The translations under genes were made by a program, and so were the position numbers. The notes beneath the pieces were generated by a model. It had not been told where the DNA came from, ran no database searches, and saw only the letters and a program-made list of their open reading frames with translations. This document shows positions 19,305 to 28,946 of a stretch of DNA of 64,000 nucleotides, piece after piece. The stretch lies in the IMG/VR virus record IMGVR_UViG_3300030102_008735, positions 17,422 to 81,421 of that record, one strand, 5' to 3'. Positions within the stretch are counted from its first letter, which is position 1, and every line of letters starts with the position of its first letter. The stretch is from a virus.

Positions 19305-19784
19305 ATGGATAATAAAACCATTGATAAAGAAACATTAGATATAAGTCCTTTTACAGGAAATAAAGATGTACTAATTGAAAATGACCAAACTAATGGTGAA
19401 AGTAGATTATGTTTAGTATCAGGATATAATACTAGGGAATTATACAAAATAGATAATCCTGATGTTGAAAAGTTTGAATCAACTTCAACTGAGTTAATAA
19501 GAAGCCTAAGGTATGAAGATAAAAAATTAGGTCAGTACTGGTATTTAACAACGGTTGTAACTGACAAAGGAATGATATATCCAGACCACCATGAAGTTGA
19601 TGGATATGAATGGATATTTGCACCACTCATAACAATTGATGAAAGTGAAAAGGAAAAATATCCTATACCAGATAAACCTGGTGAATTCTATGCACAACGT
19701 TTAGCAATAGAAGTACAAAGGAAGTTTCATAAAGATAGTTTCATGGCAGCATGTAGAGAACTAGGAGCGCTTAGAGCACAATAA
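19305..19784 (+). CDS. Unknown phage protein
   Basis: A 159-residue soluble protein with no recognised domain. Visible features are a hydrophilic N-terminus, CLVSGYNTRELYKI, a KLGQYWYLTTVVTDKGMIYPDHHEVDGYEWIFAPL stretch typical of a beta-rich core, and a helical end. It interrupts the run of glycosyltransferase genes, with start and stop tightly packed (1-base overlap with the next). It could be a virion or assembly protein rather than a glycan enzyme; nothing in the sequence decides it. Confidence 0.6.
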   Translation: MDNKTIDKETLDISPFTGNKDVLIENDQTNGESRLCLVSGYNTRELYKIDNPDVEKFESTSTELIRSLRYEDKKLGQYWYLTTVVTDKGMIYPDHHEVDGYEWIFAPLITIDESEKEKYPIPDKPGEFYAQRLAIEVQRKFHKDSFMAACRELGALRAQ

Positions 19785-20377
19785 TGCCTAGAAAATCTGA
19801 CATAGCAAAAAAGTCAAAGTTTCTGTTTGCTCACTTAAGATTAGGTGGAATTAAGAAAGCAATAACAGTTAATTCTTTAGAATCTGGTATGATTGTTGAA
19901 GCTGTATATACATCTGATTCAAAATCAGGTGGAGGCGATAGATATATGCTTCTTATTTTAAATCCATCTAAGTCAGGAAAGGTGCATGCATTATCTTTAG
20001 GTGATATATCTGTAAATTCATTTAATGTATTGGTAAAAGAATTTGGTGTCTCACTAAATGGATCCTTTAATGACAAAGGATTTAAAGCAAAAGGTTTACA
20101 TCTAGAAGAGTCACCTCAATCCGTGTATAATGATTTAGATTCAAAGTTTAAAAAGAATTCACCATTTTCAGGAAGTTACAGAACACTATTTAAAGGAGGA
20201 TTTAAAAAATTACTTCTATGTGATTATGAATTTGATGAAACAATTGTTAATAGGGATTTACCAAGATTAGAAATTGAAAAGAAATTGGAATCTTTAAATC
20301 CTAAGGATGACCTTGCAAAAAAGTTAACTGAGGAAATGAATCAGTTACCAGAGAATAAAATATTAAGACCTAACTAG
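19784..20377 (+). CDS. Unknown phage protein
   Basis: The 197-residue protein is not recognised. It has a basic N-terminus (MPRKSDIAKKSKF), a beta-like core (GGGDRYMLLILNPSKSGKVHALSL), and a helical, charged end. It is coupled to the unknown gene before it by an ATG/TAA overlap and is also embedded among glycosyltransferases. The pair may be an older phage unit around which glycan genes accumulated. Confidence 0.6.
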   Translation: MPRKSDIAKKSKFLFAHLRLGGIKKAITVNSLESGMIVEAVYTSDSKSGGGDRYMLLILNPSKSGKVHALSLGDISVNSFNVLVKEFGVSLNGSFNDKGFKAKGLHLEESPQSVYNDLDSKFKKNSPFSGSYRTLFKGGFKKLLLCDYEFDETIVNRDLPRLEIEKKLESLNPKDDLAKKLTEEMNQLPENKILRPN

Positions 20378-20387
20378 GGAATTAGAC

Positions 20388-21017
20388 ATGAAGATAAGTT
20401 ATGCAATAACAGCATGTAATGAACATAAAGAAATAGAAAGATTATTAACATTTCTATTTGAACATAAGAGGGATGAAGATCAAGTTGTGGTTCAAGTTGA
20501 TATGGATAATGGAACAAAAAAGGTTGTGGATATATGCGAAAAGTTTGAAAACAGACCACTAGATGAATATAAACTACATGAATACTCATTAAATAAAAAT
20601 TTTGCAGAATATAAAAACTATCTTAATAAAAATTGCGATGGAAATTGGATATTTCAAATAGATGCAGATGAACAACCAAGTGAATATTTAATTAAAGCCC
20701 TCCCTTTTATTTTAGAAGCAAATCAAGATACAGAAGCATTTTGGGTACCAAGGGTAAACACAGTTGCCGGCATAACAGATTCTCACGTTGCTAAATGGGG
20801 TTGGAAAATGAATGAATATGGTTGGGTTAATTTTCCTGACTGGCAGATGAGAATATATAAAAATAATGAAAATATATATTGGATTAAACCTGTACATGAA
20901 CAATTAAAAGGCTATACAAAATTTACCAATCTGCCAGCAGAAGAAAAGTTTGCATTATATCATCCAAAGGATATTGGAAGACAGGAAAAACAAAATGCAT
21001 TTTATGAGACAATATAA
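20388..21017 (+). CDS. GT2-family glycosyltransferase
   Basis: The 209-residue GT-A protein has ISYAITACNEHKEIERLL at the start, a QVVVQVDMDNGT strand-turn and the DADE metal-binding motif (FQIDADEQP). A late WQMRIYKN and PVHEQLKG match the small GT2 group related to lipopolysaccharide core beta-transferases. It overlaps the next gene by one base (TAATG). Donor unknown. Confidence 0.85.
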   Translation: MKISYAITACNEHKEIERLLTFLFEHKRDEDQVVVQVDMDNGTKKVVDICEKFENRPLDEYKLHEYSLNKNFAEYKNYLNKNCDGNWIFQIDADEQPSEYLIKALPFILEANQDTEAFWVPRVNTVAGITDSHVAKWGWKMNEYGWVNFPDWQMRIYKNNENIYWIKPVHEQLKGYTKFTNLPAEEKFALYHPKDIGRQEKQNAFYETI

Positions 21018-21886
21018 TGGCTGAATTTTGGAGACTATATAACAATAAATTATACAGGCTATACGATACTTCTGAATTAGGTTTCCCTGAAGCAGATCCT
21101 TCATATATACCTGATGAATATTTAAGTAGTAAGAATTTTGTTCTATTTAGAACCTGTCATGCAATTGGTGATTGGGCAATCCTATCAGCCATGCCTAGAT
21201 TGCTAAAAAGAAAATATCCTGACTGTAAAGTATATTTACCATCTGAAAAATTATTAGAATCAATATTTGAAATGTATAGACATCAGTGGGGATCTTGGAA
21301 TAATCCATTTAGTAATGTTACAAAGGTATTTGAAAACAATCCCTATATAGATGACTATGTTGATTCAGTTGAAGGTGATGTTTTTCATGATCACTATAGA
21401 ATTTATCCAAAGGATAAAAATATTCCTTTAATAAAACAAATGTTAAAGTTTTGGCAATTTAAAGAAAACGAAATGAATGATTGCCAACCAGAATTATACT
21501 TTTCAGAAAAAGAAAAAGAATTAGGTGACAAAATAATAAATGAACATTCATCAGGTAAAATAGGCACAATACTTTTATCAGATAGATTTGATTATTCACC
21601 TAAAAAAATTGAAAAAATACAAAACTTAATTAATGAAAATGATTTTGAATATTTCTATTGGACAAGTATACCTAACACTGGATTAAATTTTAAAAAGGCT
21701 TTAGATATGAGACACATTGATATTAGAGTTCAGTGGTATATAAAAACAAAGTCAAATATAAATATAGGTAATCAGACAGGTGTTAATGATATGATTGCAA
21801 GATACGCACCAACCTATACTATACCTCACGGAGAGTTGGAATCGAGTTTAGGAGGAAATGTTATAGAGGATCAAAACTATATATGA
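21017..21886 (+). CDS. GT9/heptosyltransferase-like glycosyltransferase
   Basis: The 289-residue protein has, after an unusual 45-residue N-terminal extension, FRTCHAIGDWAILSAMPRLLKRKYPDCKVYLPSE, which matches the GD(x)xxxxPxLxxLkxxyP start of ADP-heptose transferases. The C-terminal half is shorter than usual and its donor site (TGVNDMIARYAPTYTIPHG) is only loosely conserved. Probable GT-B transferase; the substrate need not be heptose. Confidence 0.65.
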   Translation: MAEFWRLYNNKLYRLYDTSELGFPEADPSYIPDEYLSSKNFVLFRTCHAIGDWAILSAMPRLLKRKYPDCKVYLPSEKLLESIFEMYRHQWGSWNNPFSNVTKVFENNPYIDDYVDSVEGDVFHDHYRIYPKDKNIPLIKQMLKFWQFKENEMNDCQPELYFSEKEKELGDKIINEHSSGKIGTILLSDRFDYSPKKIEKIQNLINENDFEYFYWTSIPNTGLNFKKALDMRHIDIRVQWYIKTKSNINIGNQTGVNDMIARYAPTYTIPHGELESSLGGNVIEDQNYI

Positions 21887-22569
21887 AAAAAGTAATATAC
21901 ACAGCAATATTTGGCGACTACGATAACTTACATGAACCTGAAGTTATACCTCCTGGATTTGACTTCATATGTTTTACTGATTGTGATTTTAAAAAGGAAG
22001 ATACTGTTTGGGATATTAGGAAGGTAACTCCAATATATCAAGATTCAACCAGAAATGCAAGAAAGTATAAAATATTGGCACATAGGTATTTATCTGAATA
22101 TGATTTTAGTTTATGGATAGATGGAAATAAAATTATAGTTGGTGATGCAAATAATTACATAAACATGTTAGGTGATCTATCTTTTGCAACCTTTGATCAT
22201 ATGAAATGTTTTGACAAAAGAAACTGTGTATATAAAGAAGCACAAGCAATATTTGATTTAGGAAGTAATGATAGTAACAATTGGAAAGATAGTCCACCAG
22301 TTATAGTTAAACAAATGGAAAAATATCAAAGAGAAGACTACCCAGGAAATAATGGTTTAGTTTTTACTTCGAATTTAGTTAGAATGCATAATGACGAAAA
22401 ATGTATAAATGCAATGGAAGAATGGTGGACTGAACTTAAGTACGGATCTAAACGTGATCAACTTAGCTTTAATTATGTTGCTTGGAAAAATAATTTTAAA
22501 TTTAACTATCTACCCGGCGATGGTCGTGATGATGGTTATGTTAAGCAGGTTATTGGCCATAAGAAATGA
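21883..22569 (+). CDS. TOD1/MUCI70 (DUF616)-type glycosyltransferase
   Basis: The 228-residue protein has the domain signature known from plant TOD1/MUCI70 and bacterial DUF616 proteins: VIYTAIFGDYDNLHEPE, FICFTDCDF, RNARKYKILAHRYLSEYDFSLWIDGN and a central FDHMKCFDKRNCVYKEA. The DGN replaces a DxD. It is a GT-A-like enzyme of unknown donor. Overlaps of 4 bases with both neighbours keep it in the same operon. Confidence 0.8.
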   Translation: MKKVIYTAIFGDYDNLHEPEVIPPGFDFICFTDCDFKKEDTVWDIRKVTPIYQDSTRNARKYKILAHRYLSEYDFSLWIDGNKIIVGDANNYINMLGDLSFATFDHMKCFDKRNCVYKEAQAIFDLGSNDSNNWKDSPPVIVKQMEKYQREDYPGNNGLVFTSNLVRMHNDEKCINAMEEWWTELKYGSKRDQLSFNYVAWKNNFKFNYLPGDGRDDGYVKQVIGHKK

Positions 22570-23600
22570 AAAAGATTCTTTTTGTGACAACTCAGTATAG
22601 AACTGGAGAAAGAATATATCCTGTTTTGCCTTGGCTGTGCAAAAATTTTAGTGTTGACCTATTCAGATCATATCAGATGGACTATAGCCACAAATGGGTT
22701 GGTGATATTGATATGAGAAAAATATTTGACCAAAAGTACATCAACTTATTTAAAAAAGTATATGCACTTTCAGAATTTTCATCTATAAACGTATCTGATT
22801 ATGACATAATATTAACTGATGACAACAGAAGTAGAAATTTATTACCTGAATTTTACAAAAATAGAAAAGGAATAATGATAGGTTGTAGTCATGGAAATGC
22901 AACTGTGAAACATTACAATCACAATTATGGAAAGGCATTTGATAAATGTTTTGTATTTGGTGATAAAGAAAAGGAAGACCATACAATTCCTATTGGTATT
23001 CCTGCAAATGATAACTTAAAAAAATATAGAAACATTGAAAAAGAACACATATTAATAATAGTTAACTTCCTAGGAAATCGTTCGCATCCATTTAGGGTTT
23101 CATTTGATAAAAAATTATTTTTCAATTGTAATCTCCATCATTTACAAAAGTACTATAAGAAGAAAATTATTTTAAAATTAAAAAGTAGGGCTGATGAAGG
23201 TGGATATGAAAAAAACCTATCCTATTTAAATTCAATAATGCCTAGTGATTTAGATTGGTCAGTTACAATAGATAGCAAAAATGATAATGAATTAATTGCA
23301 AAATCCTGTTGTGTAATATCTGCACCATCAACACTTACATTTAAATCAATACAATTATCAATACCTACAGTGGTAATAAATGATTCTGGGCAAATAGGAT
23401 TATTTAATGATTTTTGTGGTTTAGTTGATATTAATAGTGTTGGTCAAAATAGATTAAAAATATTTGAAAATTTAATTATGCAAGAGTCAAATAGTAATTT
23501 ACTTAATGATTTTATTTTAAAAACAATAAAGGGTGGAAGTAATTTTTCGTCAACTAAAATCATGATAAAAGAATTGGAAAAAATATCAAATGAAATATAA
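22566..23600 (+). CDS. GT-B-like transferase, unknown donor
   Basis: The 344-residue protein begins KKILFVTTQYRTGERIYPVLPWL and has a C-terminal CCVISAPSTLTFKSIQLSIPTVVIN, the Ser-Pro-Ser/Thr loop seen in GT-B enzymes related to glycerophosphotransferases and UDP-GlcNAc 2-epimerases. Middle part is Asn/Lys-rich and divergent. It is assigned mainly by fold-like pattern and its place in the glycan locus. Confidence 0.55.
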   Translation: MKKILFVTTQYRTGERIYPVLPWLCKNFSVDLFRSYQMDYSHKWVGDIDMRKIFDQKYINLFKKVYALSEFSSINVSDYDIILTDDNRSRNLLPEFYKNRKGIMIGCSHGNATVKHYNHNYGKAFDKCFVFGDKEKEDHTIPIGIPANDNLKKYRNIEKEHILIIVNFLGNRSHPFRVSFDKKLFFNCNLHHLQKYYKKKIILKLKSRADEGGYEKNLSYLNSIMPSDLDWSVTIDSKNDNELIAKSCCVISAPSTLTFKSIQLSIPTVVINDSGQIGLFNDFCGLVDINSVGQNRLKIFENLIMQESNSNLLNDFILKTIKGGSNFSSTKIMIKELEKISNEI

Positions 23601-24522
23601 AACAATAGCACTCATAACACCGGTAAGTCATTTAAATGGAATTGGTGAACTACTAAAATCAAAGGGGTTAGTATACTATTTGGAAAATGGTAATAAATAT
23701 GAAGTTAGAAATTTATTACTTAAAACTAAAGCAAATACTATACTGTGTAATCCTAATCAGCAAACATATAAAATAGATAGCCAATTATTAGATGGTACTA
23801 ATGTAAAACTAATAAATACATGTTCTACAGGTATGAATCATATAGATGTAGAATATTGTAATAAAAATAATATTGAAATATATTCATTAACTAAAGATAT
23901 GGATTTAATAAATAATCTACCATCAACATCGGAGTTGGCATTTGGTTTAATGATGTCTCTTTTACGAAAAATACCAGATTGTAAAAATCACGTTAGTAAT
24001 TATGAATGGGACTATACTCAATTTATGGGAAGACAAGTTAAAGACTTAAACATAGGAATAGTTGGTTATGGTAGATTAGGTAAAATGATGTCTGATTATT
24101 GTAAAGCCTTTGGTGCAAAAGTTACAATATATGATCCATACGTGTTTCCTTCACAACATAAATCAAACCTAGTTGAAATGTTTAAACAATGCGATGTAAT
24201 ATCACTTCATGTTCACGTAACAAATGAAACTATTGGAATAATAAACCAAGAATTATTTTCAAATATCAAGAAAAATTGTTATATTGTAAATACAAGCAGA
24301 GGAGAGATAGTTAATGAAGTTGATGTTGTAAATGCACTCAAAAGTGGAAAGTTAACAGGTTATGCAACTGATGTTATTGAAAATGAGTTTGATGATTTAC
24401 ATAAGTCAACAATAATTAAAGCAATGAATGAAGGTGAAAACATAATAGTAACTCCACACATCGGAGGTATGACTTATGAAGGACAACAAAAAGCATATGA
24501 ATGGGCAATAAATAAATTATGA
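23590..24522 (+). CDS. D-isomer-specific 2-hydroxyacid dehydrogenase
   Basis: The 310-residue protein has the NAD-binding GxGxxG as GIVGYGRLGKMM, CDVISLHVHVTNETIGIIN, NTSRGEIVNEVDVV and the C-terminal VTPHIGGMTYEG His, with Glu in VIENEF; the expected Arg, Glu and His catalytic triad is present. Such enzymes reduce 2-keto acids or oxidise 2-hydroxy acids (PGDH type). Directly upstream of NeuA- and NeuB-like genes, it may prepare or modify an acid sugar precursor. It overlaps both neighbours. Confidence 0.85.
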   Translation: MKYKTIALITPVSHLNGIGELLKSKGLVYYLENGNKYEVRNLLLKTKANTILCNPNQQTYKIDSQLLDGTNVKLINTCSTGMNHIDVEYCNKNNIEIYSLTKDMDLINNLPSTSELAFGLMMSLLRKIPDCKNHVSNYEWDYTQFMGRQVKDLNIGIVGYGRLGKMMSDYCKAFGAKVTIYDPYVFPSQHKSNLVEMFKQCDVISLHVHVTNETIGIINQELFSNIKKNCYIVNTSRGEIVNEVDVVNALKSGKLTGYATDVIENEFDDLHKSTIIKAMNEGENIIVTPHIGGMTYEGQQKAYEWAINKL

Positions 24523-25058
24523 AAGTATTAGCAATTATACCAGCAAAAACAGATTCAAAAAGATTACCAAAAAAGAACTTGCAAAAAATAAACGGTAAAA
24601 CATTAATTGAACATTCTATTGATTATGCAAAAGAATGTAAATATGTAGATGATATAATTTTATCAACTGAATCATCGGATGTTATAAGTATAGCTATTCA
24701 AAATAGCATAAGAGGTATTATTAGAGATAAAAGTTTATGTGGAGATACTGAAGTTACTGATGTATACATTGATGTATTAAATAATATTGATGAAAAATAT
24801 GACTATGTTGTATGCCTTCAACCAGATCATCCTGATAGAGAACATTCTCTTAAATACTGTTTAGATTATATGATAGATAATAATTATGATGACATTATAA
24901 CAATAGAACCTAATTTCAAAAGAAGTGGTTCAGTTAGAATATTTAAGTATGAACATTTATTGAGTGGAAATGTAAGTAAAAGAATTGGCTGCATTAAAGA
25001 TGACGCAACTGATATACATTACCAAAAAGATTTAGAAAAAGCAAGAAAAAGATTATGA
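24519..25058 (+). CDS. CMP-nonulosonate cytidylyltransferase-like (NeuA type)
   Basis: The 179-residue protein opens VLAIIPAKTDSKRLPKKNLQKINGKTLIEH, matching the CTP-binding AxxxSKxxPxKN loop of CMP-sialic acid synthetases, with later CLQPDHPDRE where the family has QPTSP. It is shorter than typical NeuA (about 220), lacking some of the dimerisation part. It is likely to activate the acid made by the next gene, giving a CMP-nonulosonate; the Asp-His change in the QPTSP loop makes other NTP sugars possible. Confidence 0.75.
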   Translation: MKVLAIIPAKTDSKRLPKKNLQKINGKTLIEHSIDYAKECKYVDDIILSTESSDVISIAIQNSIRGIIRDKSLCGDTEVTDVYIDVLNNIDEKYDYVVCLQPDHPDREHSLKYCLDYMIDNNYDDIITIEPNFKRSGSVRIFKYEHLLSGNVSKRIGCIKDDATDIHYQKDLEKARKRL

Positions 25059-25882
25059 TACAAGTAATAGCTGAAATAGGATGGAATCATTGTGGTGATA
25101 TGGAATTGGCAAAGAAAATGATTAAGGCTGCCGCCGATAATGGAGCTACATATGCAAAATTTCAAACATGGAGTGTAGACAGATTAAAGCCAGGTAGTTG
25201 GGACAATGATGGAAGACGTCAAATATATGAAAAGGCTGAACTATCCAAAAAGGATCATATTGATTTAATAAACTACTGTAATAAAGTTGGCATTAAATTT
25301 TTATCAAGTGTATTTAGTATTGATGATGCAATGTTATTATTTCAATTAGGATGTGAAGAAGTTAAAATACCAAGCTTTGAATCTAGAAATCATTCACTTA
25401 TTAAATATTGTGATAATAATTTCAATACTGTGTTTATGTCTACAGGTACATCAACAATGGACGAGATAACAGAGTCTTGTGATTTAATTAGTCAACGTAC
25501 TAAGCTATATCTTCTTCATTGTGTTTCAACATATCCATGTAAACCTGAAATTGCAAATATTAGAAAAATTGAATCATTAAAAAGGGCATGTCATTTACCA
25601 ACTGTGGCATATGCTGATTGGATAGGATATAGTGATCATATGCAAGGAGTTGAATCAGCTAAGGTTGCAATAGGATTTGGTGCAACAGTTATTGAAAAGC
25701 ATTTCACTATAGATAACAATTTACCAGGCCGTGATAATAAGTTTGCAATATTACCGCATGAATTAAAGGATTTATCTAACTTTATTGAATTAAGAGAAAA
25801 GATGATGAAGGATCATGGTGATGATTATCAAGATTGTGAATTAGATTCAAGAAAAAATTATACAGGAAGATTTGATGGATAA
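25055..25882 (+). CDS. NeuB-like N-acylneuraminate/nonulosonate synthase, short form
   Basis: The 275-residue protein is the TIM-barrel part of NeuB: AEIGWNHCGDMELAKKMIKAAADNGATYAKFQTW, KIPSFESRNHSLI, STGTSTMDEI, LLHCVSTYPCKPE, GYSDHMQG and EKHFTID with the metal and phosphoenolpyruvate residues. The C-terminal SAF (antifreeze-like) domain of usual 340-residue enzymes is absent. It should condense phosphoenolpyruvate with a hexosamine-derived aldehyde to make a nonulosonic acid. It overlaps the NeuA-like gene by 4 bases. Confidence 0.85.
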   Translation: MIQVIAEIGWNHCGDMELAKKMIKAAADNGATYAKFQTWSVDRLKPGSWDNDGRRQIYEKAELSKKDHIDLINYCNKVGIKFLSSVFSIDDAMLLFQLGCEEVKIPSFESRNHSLIKYCDNNFNTVFMSTGTSTMDEITESCDLISQRTKLYLLHCVSTYPCKPEIANIRKIESLKRACHLPTVAYADWIGYSDHMQGVESAKVAIGFGATVIEKHFTIDNNLPGRDNKFAILPHELKDLSNFIELREKMMKDHGDDYQDCELDSRKNYTGRFDG

Positions 25883-26513
25883 TATAAGTATAGTAATTAG
25901 GAATAGAAATGAAAAGGATTATATTGGATTTGCAATACAATCTTGTCTAGACTTTTTTAAAGATCCTGAAATAATAATTGTTGATAATGGTACAACTGAT
26001 GATTCATTAAGAATAGTTGACCTATTTAACTGGTCTAATATTAGAGTAATGAACATAAATAACTACTCACCAGGAATTGCATTAAATACAGGGGTAAGAC
26101 AAACATCAAATTCTCATGTTTTAATAATGTCAGCTCATACACAAATAACTAAACTTAATGCCGATATAAAAGGCTTATTAAATGAATACAAAGCAGTGTT
26201 TGGAAACCAAATACCCATTTATAGAGGTAAGAGAATAAATAAAAGATATATATGGTCTCACTTTATTAAAGGTGATGTAATGAACATGTTTTCTAAAATT
26301 GAAGATAGACATTTTTTACATAATGCATTTTGTTTTTATGATAGGGATTTTTTATTGGAACATCCATTTGATGAAACTTTAGCTGGAAAAGAAGACAGGT
26401 ACTGGGCCGATAATTTGGTAAATGTATTGGGTGAAAAATATTTCTATACATCACAACTTGAATCAAATCATTATTGGACACCAAATGGTGCAACATGGAA
26501 GGGATTAGGATAA
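25875..26513 (+). CDS. GT2-family glycosyltransferase
   Basis: The 212-residue GT-A protein starts NISIVIRNRNEKDYIGFAIQS, has VDNGTTDDSLRIV as the nucleotide loop, and NSHVLIMSAHTQI where DxD is usually found, so the metal motif is degenerate. Later DETLAGKEDRYWADNLV fits a GT2 acceptor loop. The ATG at 25875 is preferred over a TTG one codon earlier because AGGAAG stands 5 bases upstream. Confidence 0.75.
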   Translation: MDNISIVIRNRNEKDYIGFAIQSCLDFFKDPEIIIVDNGTTDDSLRIVDLFNWSNIRVMNINNYSPGIALNTGVRQTSNSHVLIMSAHTQITKLNADIKGLLNEYKAVFGNQIPIYRGKRINKRYIWSHFIKGDVMNMFSKIEDRHFLHNAFCFYDRDFLLEHPFDETLAGKEDRYWADNLVNVLGEKYFYTSQLESNHYWTPNGATWKGLG

Positions 26514-26514
26514 T

Positions 26515-27309
26515 ATGAAAGTAGCATTATGTTTATATGGATTGGTTGGAAGCACAGCAGGTAAATCATCTGATAAAAAGGGTGGTACAAAGGAAGTTTT
26601 AAATTTATGTTATGACGCATTTAAAAAAATGATAATTGACAAAAACGATACTGATGTTTTTTTCCATACATGGGACACTGATGTTGAAAATGAATTGGTT
26701 GAAAAATATGAACCAAAAAAATATCACTGTGAAAATCAAATTGTTTTTCCTATGGGTAAATGGGCAAATGATGTATGTACTAAATATGAAGGAAAAGTTA
26801 ATTTTGATATAAGAAAACGAATTCAGTCACATTATAGTAGATGGTATAGTACACAGGAAGTTTTAGATTTAAAATCACAACATGAAAATGAAAAAGGTTT
26901 CAAATATGACATGGTTATGATATGTAGGTTTGATGTTGTATGGAATAAGCCAGTAATTTTTAAACAATTTAATAATGAACTTTTCTATATATCAAATACA
27001 TATAAAAGAAACAAACCTTGGGGTTGGCCTTTTGGAAAGGAGATGGACGAAGTTGATGACCTGTGGTTCTTTTCAAATAGTGTTAACATGGATAGGTTTG
27101 GTATATTATTTGAAATGATTGATTCATATATGGAATCAGGTTGCCCAGATTACAATGGAATATCCAATCATATGTTGGCAAAATGGCATTTAGAAAAGTT
27201 AGGTTTATTACCAGATAGTATAGGATTTGCTTTTCGCAATGATTGGTTTGGAATGACATTTTTACATACATCTCCAACGGCTAGACATTTTTATGGAGTT
27301 AAGATATGA
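26515..27309 (+). CDS. Unknown, possible glycosyltransferase
   Basis: The 264-residue protein starts MKVALCLYGLVGSTAGKSS and has VFFHTWDTDVENELVEKY and YDMVMICRFDVVWNKPV, phrases I associate with phage and viral sugar-transferase-like proteins whose FHTWD and RFD motifs take the place of DxD. No signal peptide. Its partners on both sides are glycan enzymes, so an acceptor-transferring role is reasonable; the family is not firmly identified. Confidence 0.6.
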   Translation: MKVALCLYGLVGSTAGKSSDKKGGTKEVLNLCYDAFKKMIIDKNDTDVFFHTWDTDVENELVEKYEPKKYHCENQIVFPMGKWANDVCTKYEGKVNFDIRKRIQSHYSRWYSTQEVLDLKSQHENEKGFKYDMVMICRFDVVWNKPVIFKQFNNELFYISNTYKRNKPWGWPFGKEMDEVDDLWFFSNSVNMDRFGILFEMIDSYMESGCPDYNGISNHMLAKWHLEKLGLLPDSIGFAFRNDWFGMTFLHTSPTARHFYGVKI

Positions 27310-28946
27310 GAATAGTTGGTTTCCAATCTGGTGCACACGATGTAGCTTACTGCATATTAGAGAATGGTGTACCAATTATACATGAAGAACTTGAAAGATT
27401 AATAAGAATAAAGGAACCTAGAGGTGATGGTTTAAAAATGTACTTTGATAGGGTAGGTGAAGATTTACATGTAGATAATTTTGCATTTGGAAATCCAGGA
27501 TTTGCATATCCAGGTGATAGTGAAAAGGCAAAGAAAATGAGAAAAGATTGTTATAATCAATCTTCAATGGATGCAATGGAAAGGGTACTAGAAAAAAGTG
27601 GAGGTAAAATGCATGAAATAGGACATCACCAAAGTCATGCAGCAAATGCATTTTTCTCAAGTAATTTCAATGATGCTATAATATTCACTATAGATGGTGG
27701 TGGAGTTGATTTTGCAATGCCGCATCAACTAAAAGGTGGTAGTCATATTCAAACTGCAACCACTGTTTGGTTAGGAAAAGAAAATAAGATACACCCAGTT
27801 GATATAATGGATGTAAAGTTAAGAAATATTGGATCACCTTGGAGATTATACACTAGGCAAATATTTGGACTATCATCAGGATATCCTAAAGGTAACCAAG
27901 TTGGAACAGTTATGGCATTGGCATGTGTAGGAAATCCTGATAAATATTTTAGTGAATTTCTTTATGGATTTGAAGCAGGTGGTGGTGGTCATACACCTTT
28001 AACAAAAGGAATATGCGAAAAGTATAGAAAAATTGTACAGAGGTCTGAACAAGATAAGTATGATGTAGCGGCTGCAATACAAAAGGCAACTGAAATAGCA
28101 ACATTTGAATTTATGGATTTTCATATCAAACAAGGAAACTATAAAAACATATGTTTATCTGGAGGAGTGGCATTAAATTGCTTAATGGTTGGAAAAATGT
28201 TGGATTGGTGGCCTGGTGTAAATATTTATGTTGACCCTGTCCCATATGATGGAGGATTGGCTATTGGTTGTGCAAGATATTTATGGCATCATATATTAGA
28301 TAATCCTAGAATAGAGTGGAAAGATAATTCTTCACCATACCTAGGAACAAAGTATGATTTGGAAGACATAGAGACTGCAATAGATAATCATAATGTAAAG
28401 TATAGAAAAGTTACAGATGATGATATTGTAAAAATGTTATGTGATCAAAAGATAGTGTCAGTATTTGGTGGAGGTTCAGAATCAGGAAGAAGGGCATTAG
28501 GAAATAGAAGTATACTTGCTGACCCAAGATATAAGGAAATGAAAGATACTATTAATGAAAAAGTAAAACACAGGCAGTGGTTTAGACCATTCGCACCTGC
28601 TATATTATCTGAAGAAACTAAAAATTGGTTTGAAAAAGATGTTAATAGTCCGTATATGAGTTTTGCAATTCCATTCAAAAAAGAAGTAAGGGACAAGGTA
28701 CAAGCAGTTGTACATTTTGACGGTACAGGTAGATTACAGACAGTTAGTAAAAATGATAATAAATGGTTTCATGGATTAATATCAAAATTTAAGAAAAAAA
28801 CAGGAGTACCAGTTTTATTAAACACGAGTTTTAATGATAGAGAACCAATTGTAGAAACACCGGAAGATGCAATAAAATGTTTTATGGGTACAGATATTGA
28901 CGTCTTATACTTTTTTGATGTTGGTTTAATAGTGGAGAAAAAATAA
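27306..28946 (+). CDS. Carbamoyltransferase (NodU/CmcH type)
   Basis: The 546-residue protein matches O-carbamoyltransferases: HHQSHAANAFFSS (the metal-binding His pair of the Kae1/TsaD-like half), IFTIDGGGVDF, NIGSPWRLYTRQIFGL, LSGGVALNCLMVGKM and a C-terminal FGGGSESGRRALGNRSILADPR plus RPFAPAI. It would use carbamoyl phosphate and ATP to carbamoylate a sugar hydroxyl. Both domains are intact and the length is usual. In the glycan locus it likely decorates a sugar. Confidence 0.9.
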   Translation: MRIVGFQSGAHDVAYCILENGVPIIHEELERLIRIKEPRGDGLKMYFDRVGEDLHVDNFAFGNPGFAYPGDSEKAKKMRKDCYNQSSMDAMERVLEKSGGKMHEIGHHQSHAANAFFSSNFNDAIIFTIDGGGVDFAMPHQLKGGSHIQTATTVWLGKENKIHPVDIMDVKLRNIGSPWRLYTRQIFGLSSGYPKGNQVGTVMALACVGNPDKYFSEFLYGFEAGGGGHTPLTKGICEKYRKIVQRSEQDKYDVAAAIQKATEIATFEFMDFHIKQGNYKNICLSGGVALNCLMVGKMLDWWPGVNIYVDPVPYDGGLAIGCARYLWHHILDNPRIEWKDNSSPYLGTKYDLEDIETAIDNHNVKYRKVTDDDIVKMLCDQKIVSVFGGGSESGRRALGNRSILADPRYKEMKDTINEKVKHRQWFRPFAPAILSEETKNWFEKDVNSPYMSFAIPFKKEVRDKVQAVVHFDGTGRLQTVSKNDNKWFHGLISKFKKKTGVPVLLNTSFNDREPIVETPEDAIKCFMGTDIDVLYFFDVGLIVEKK

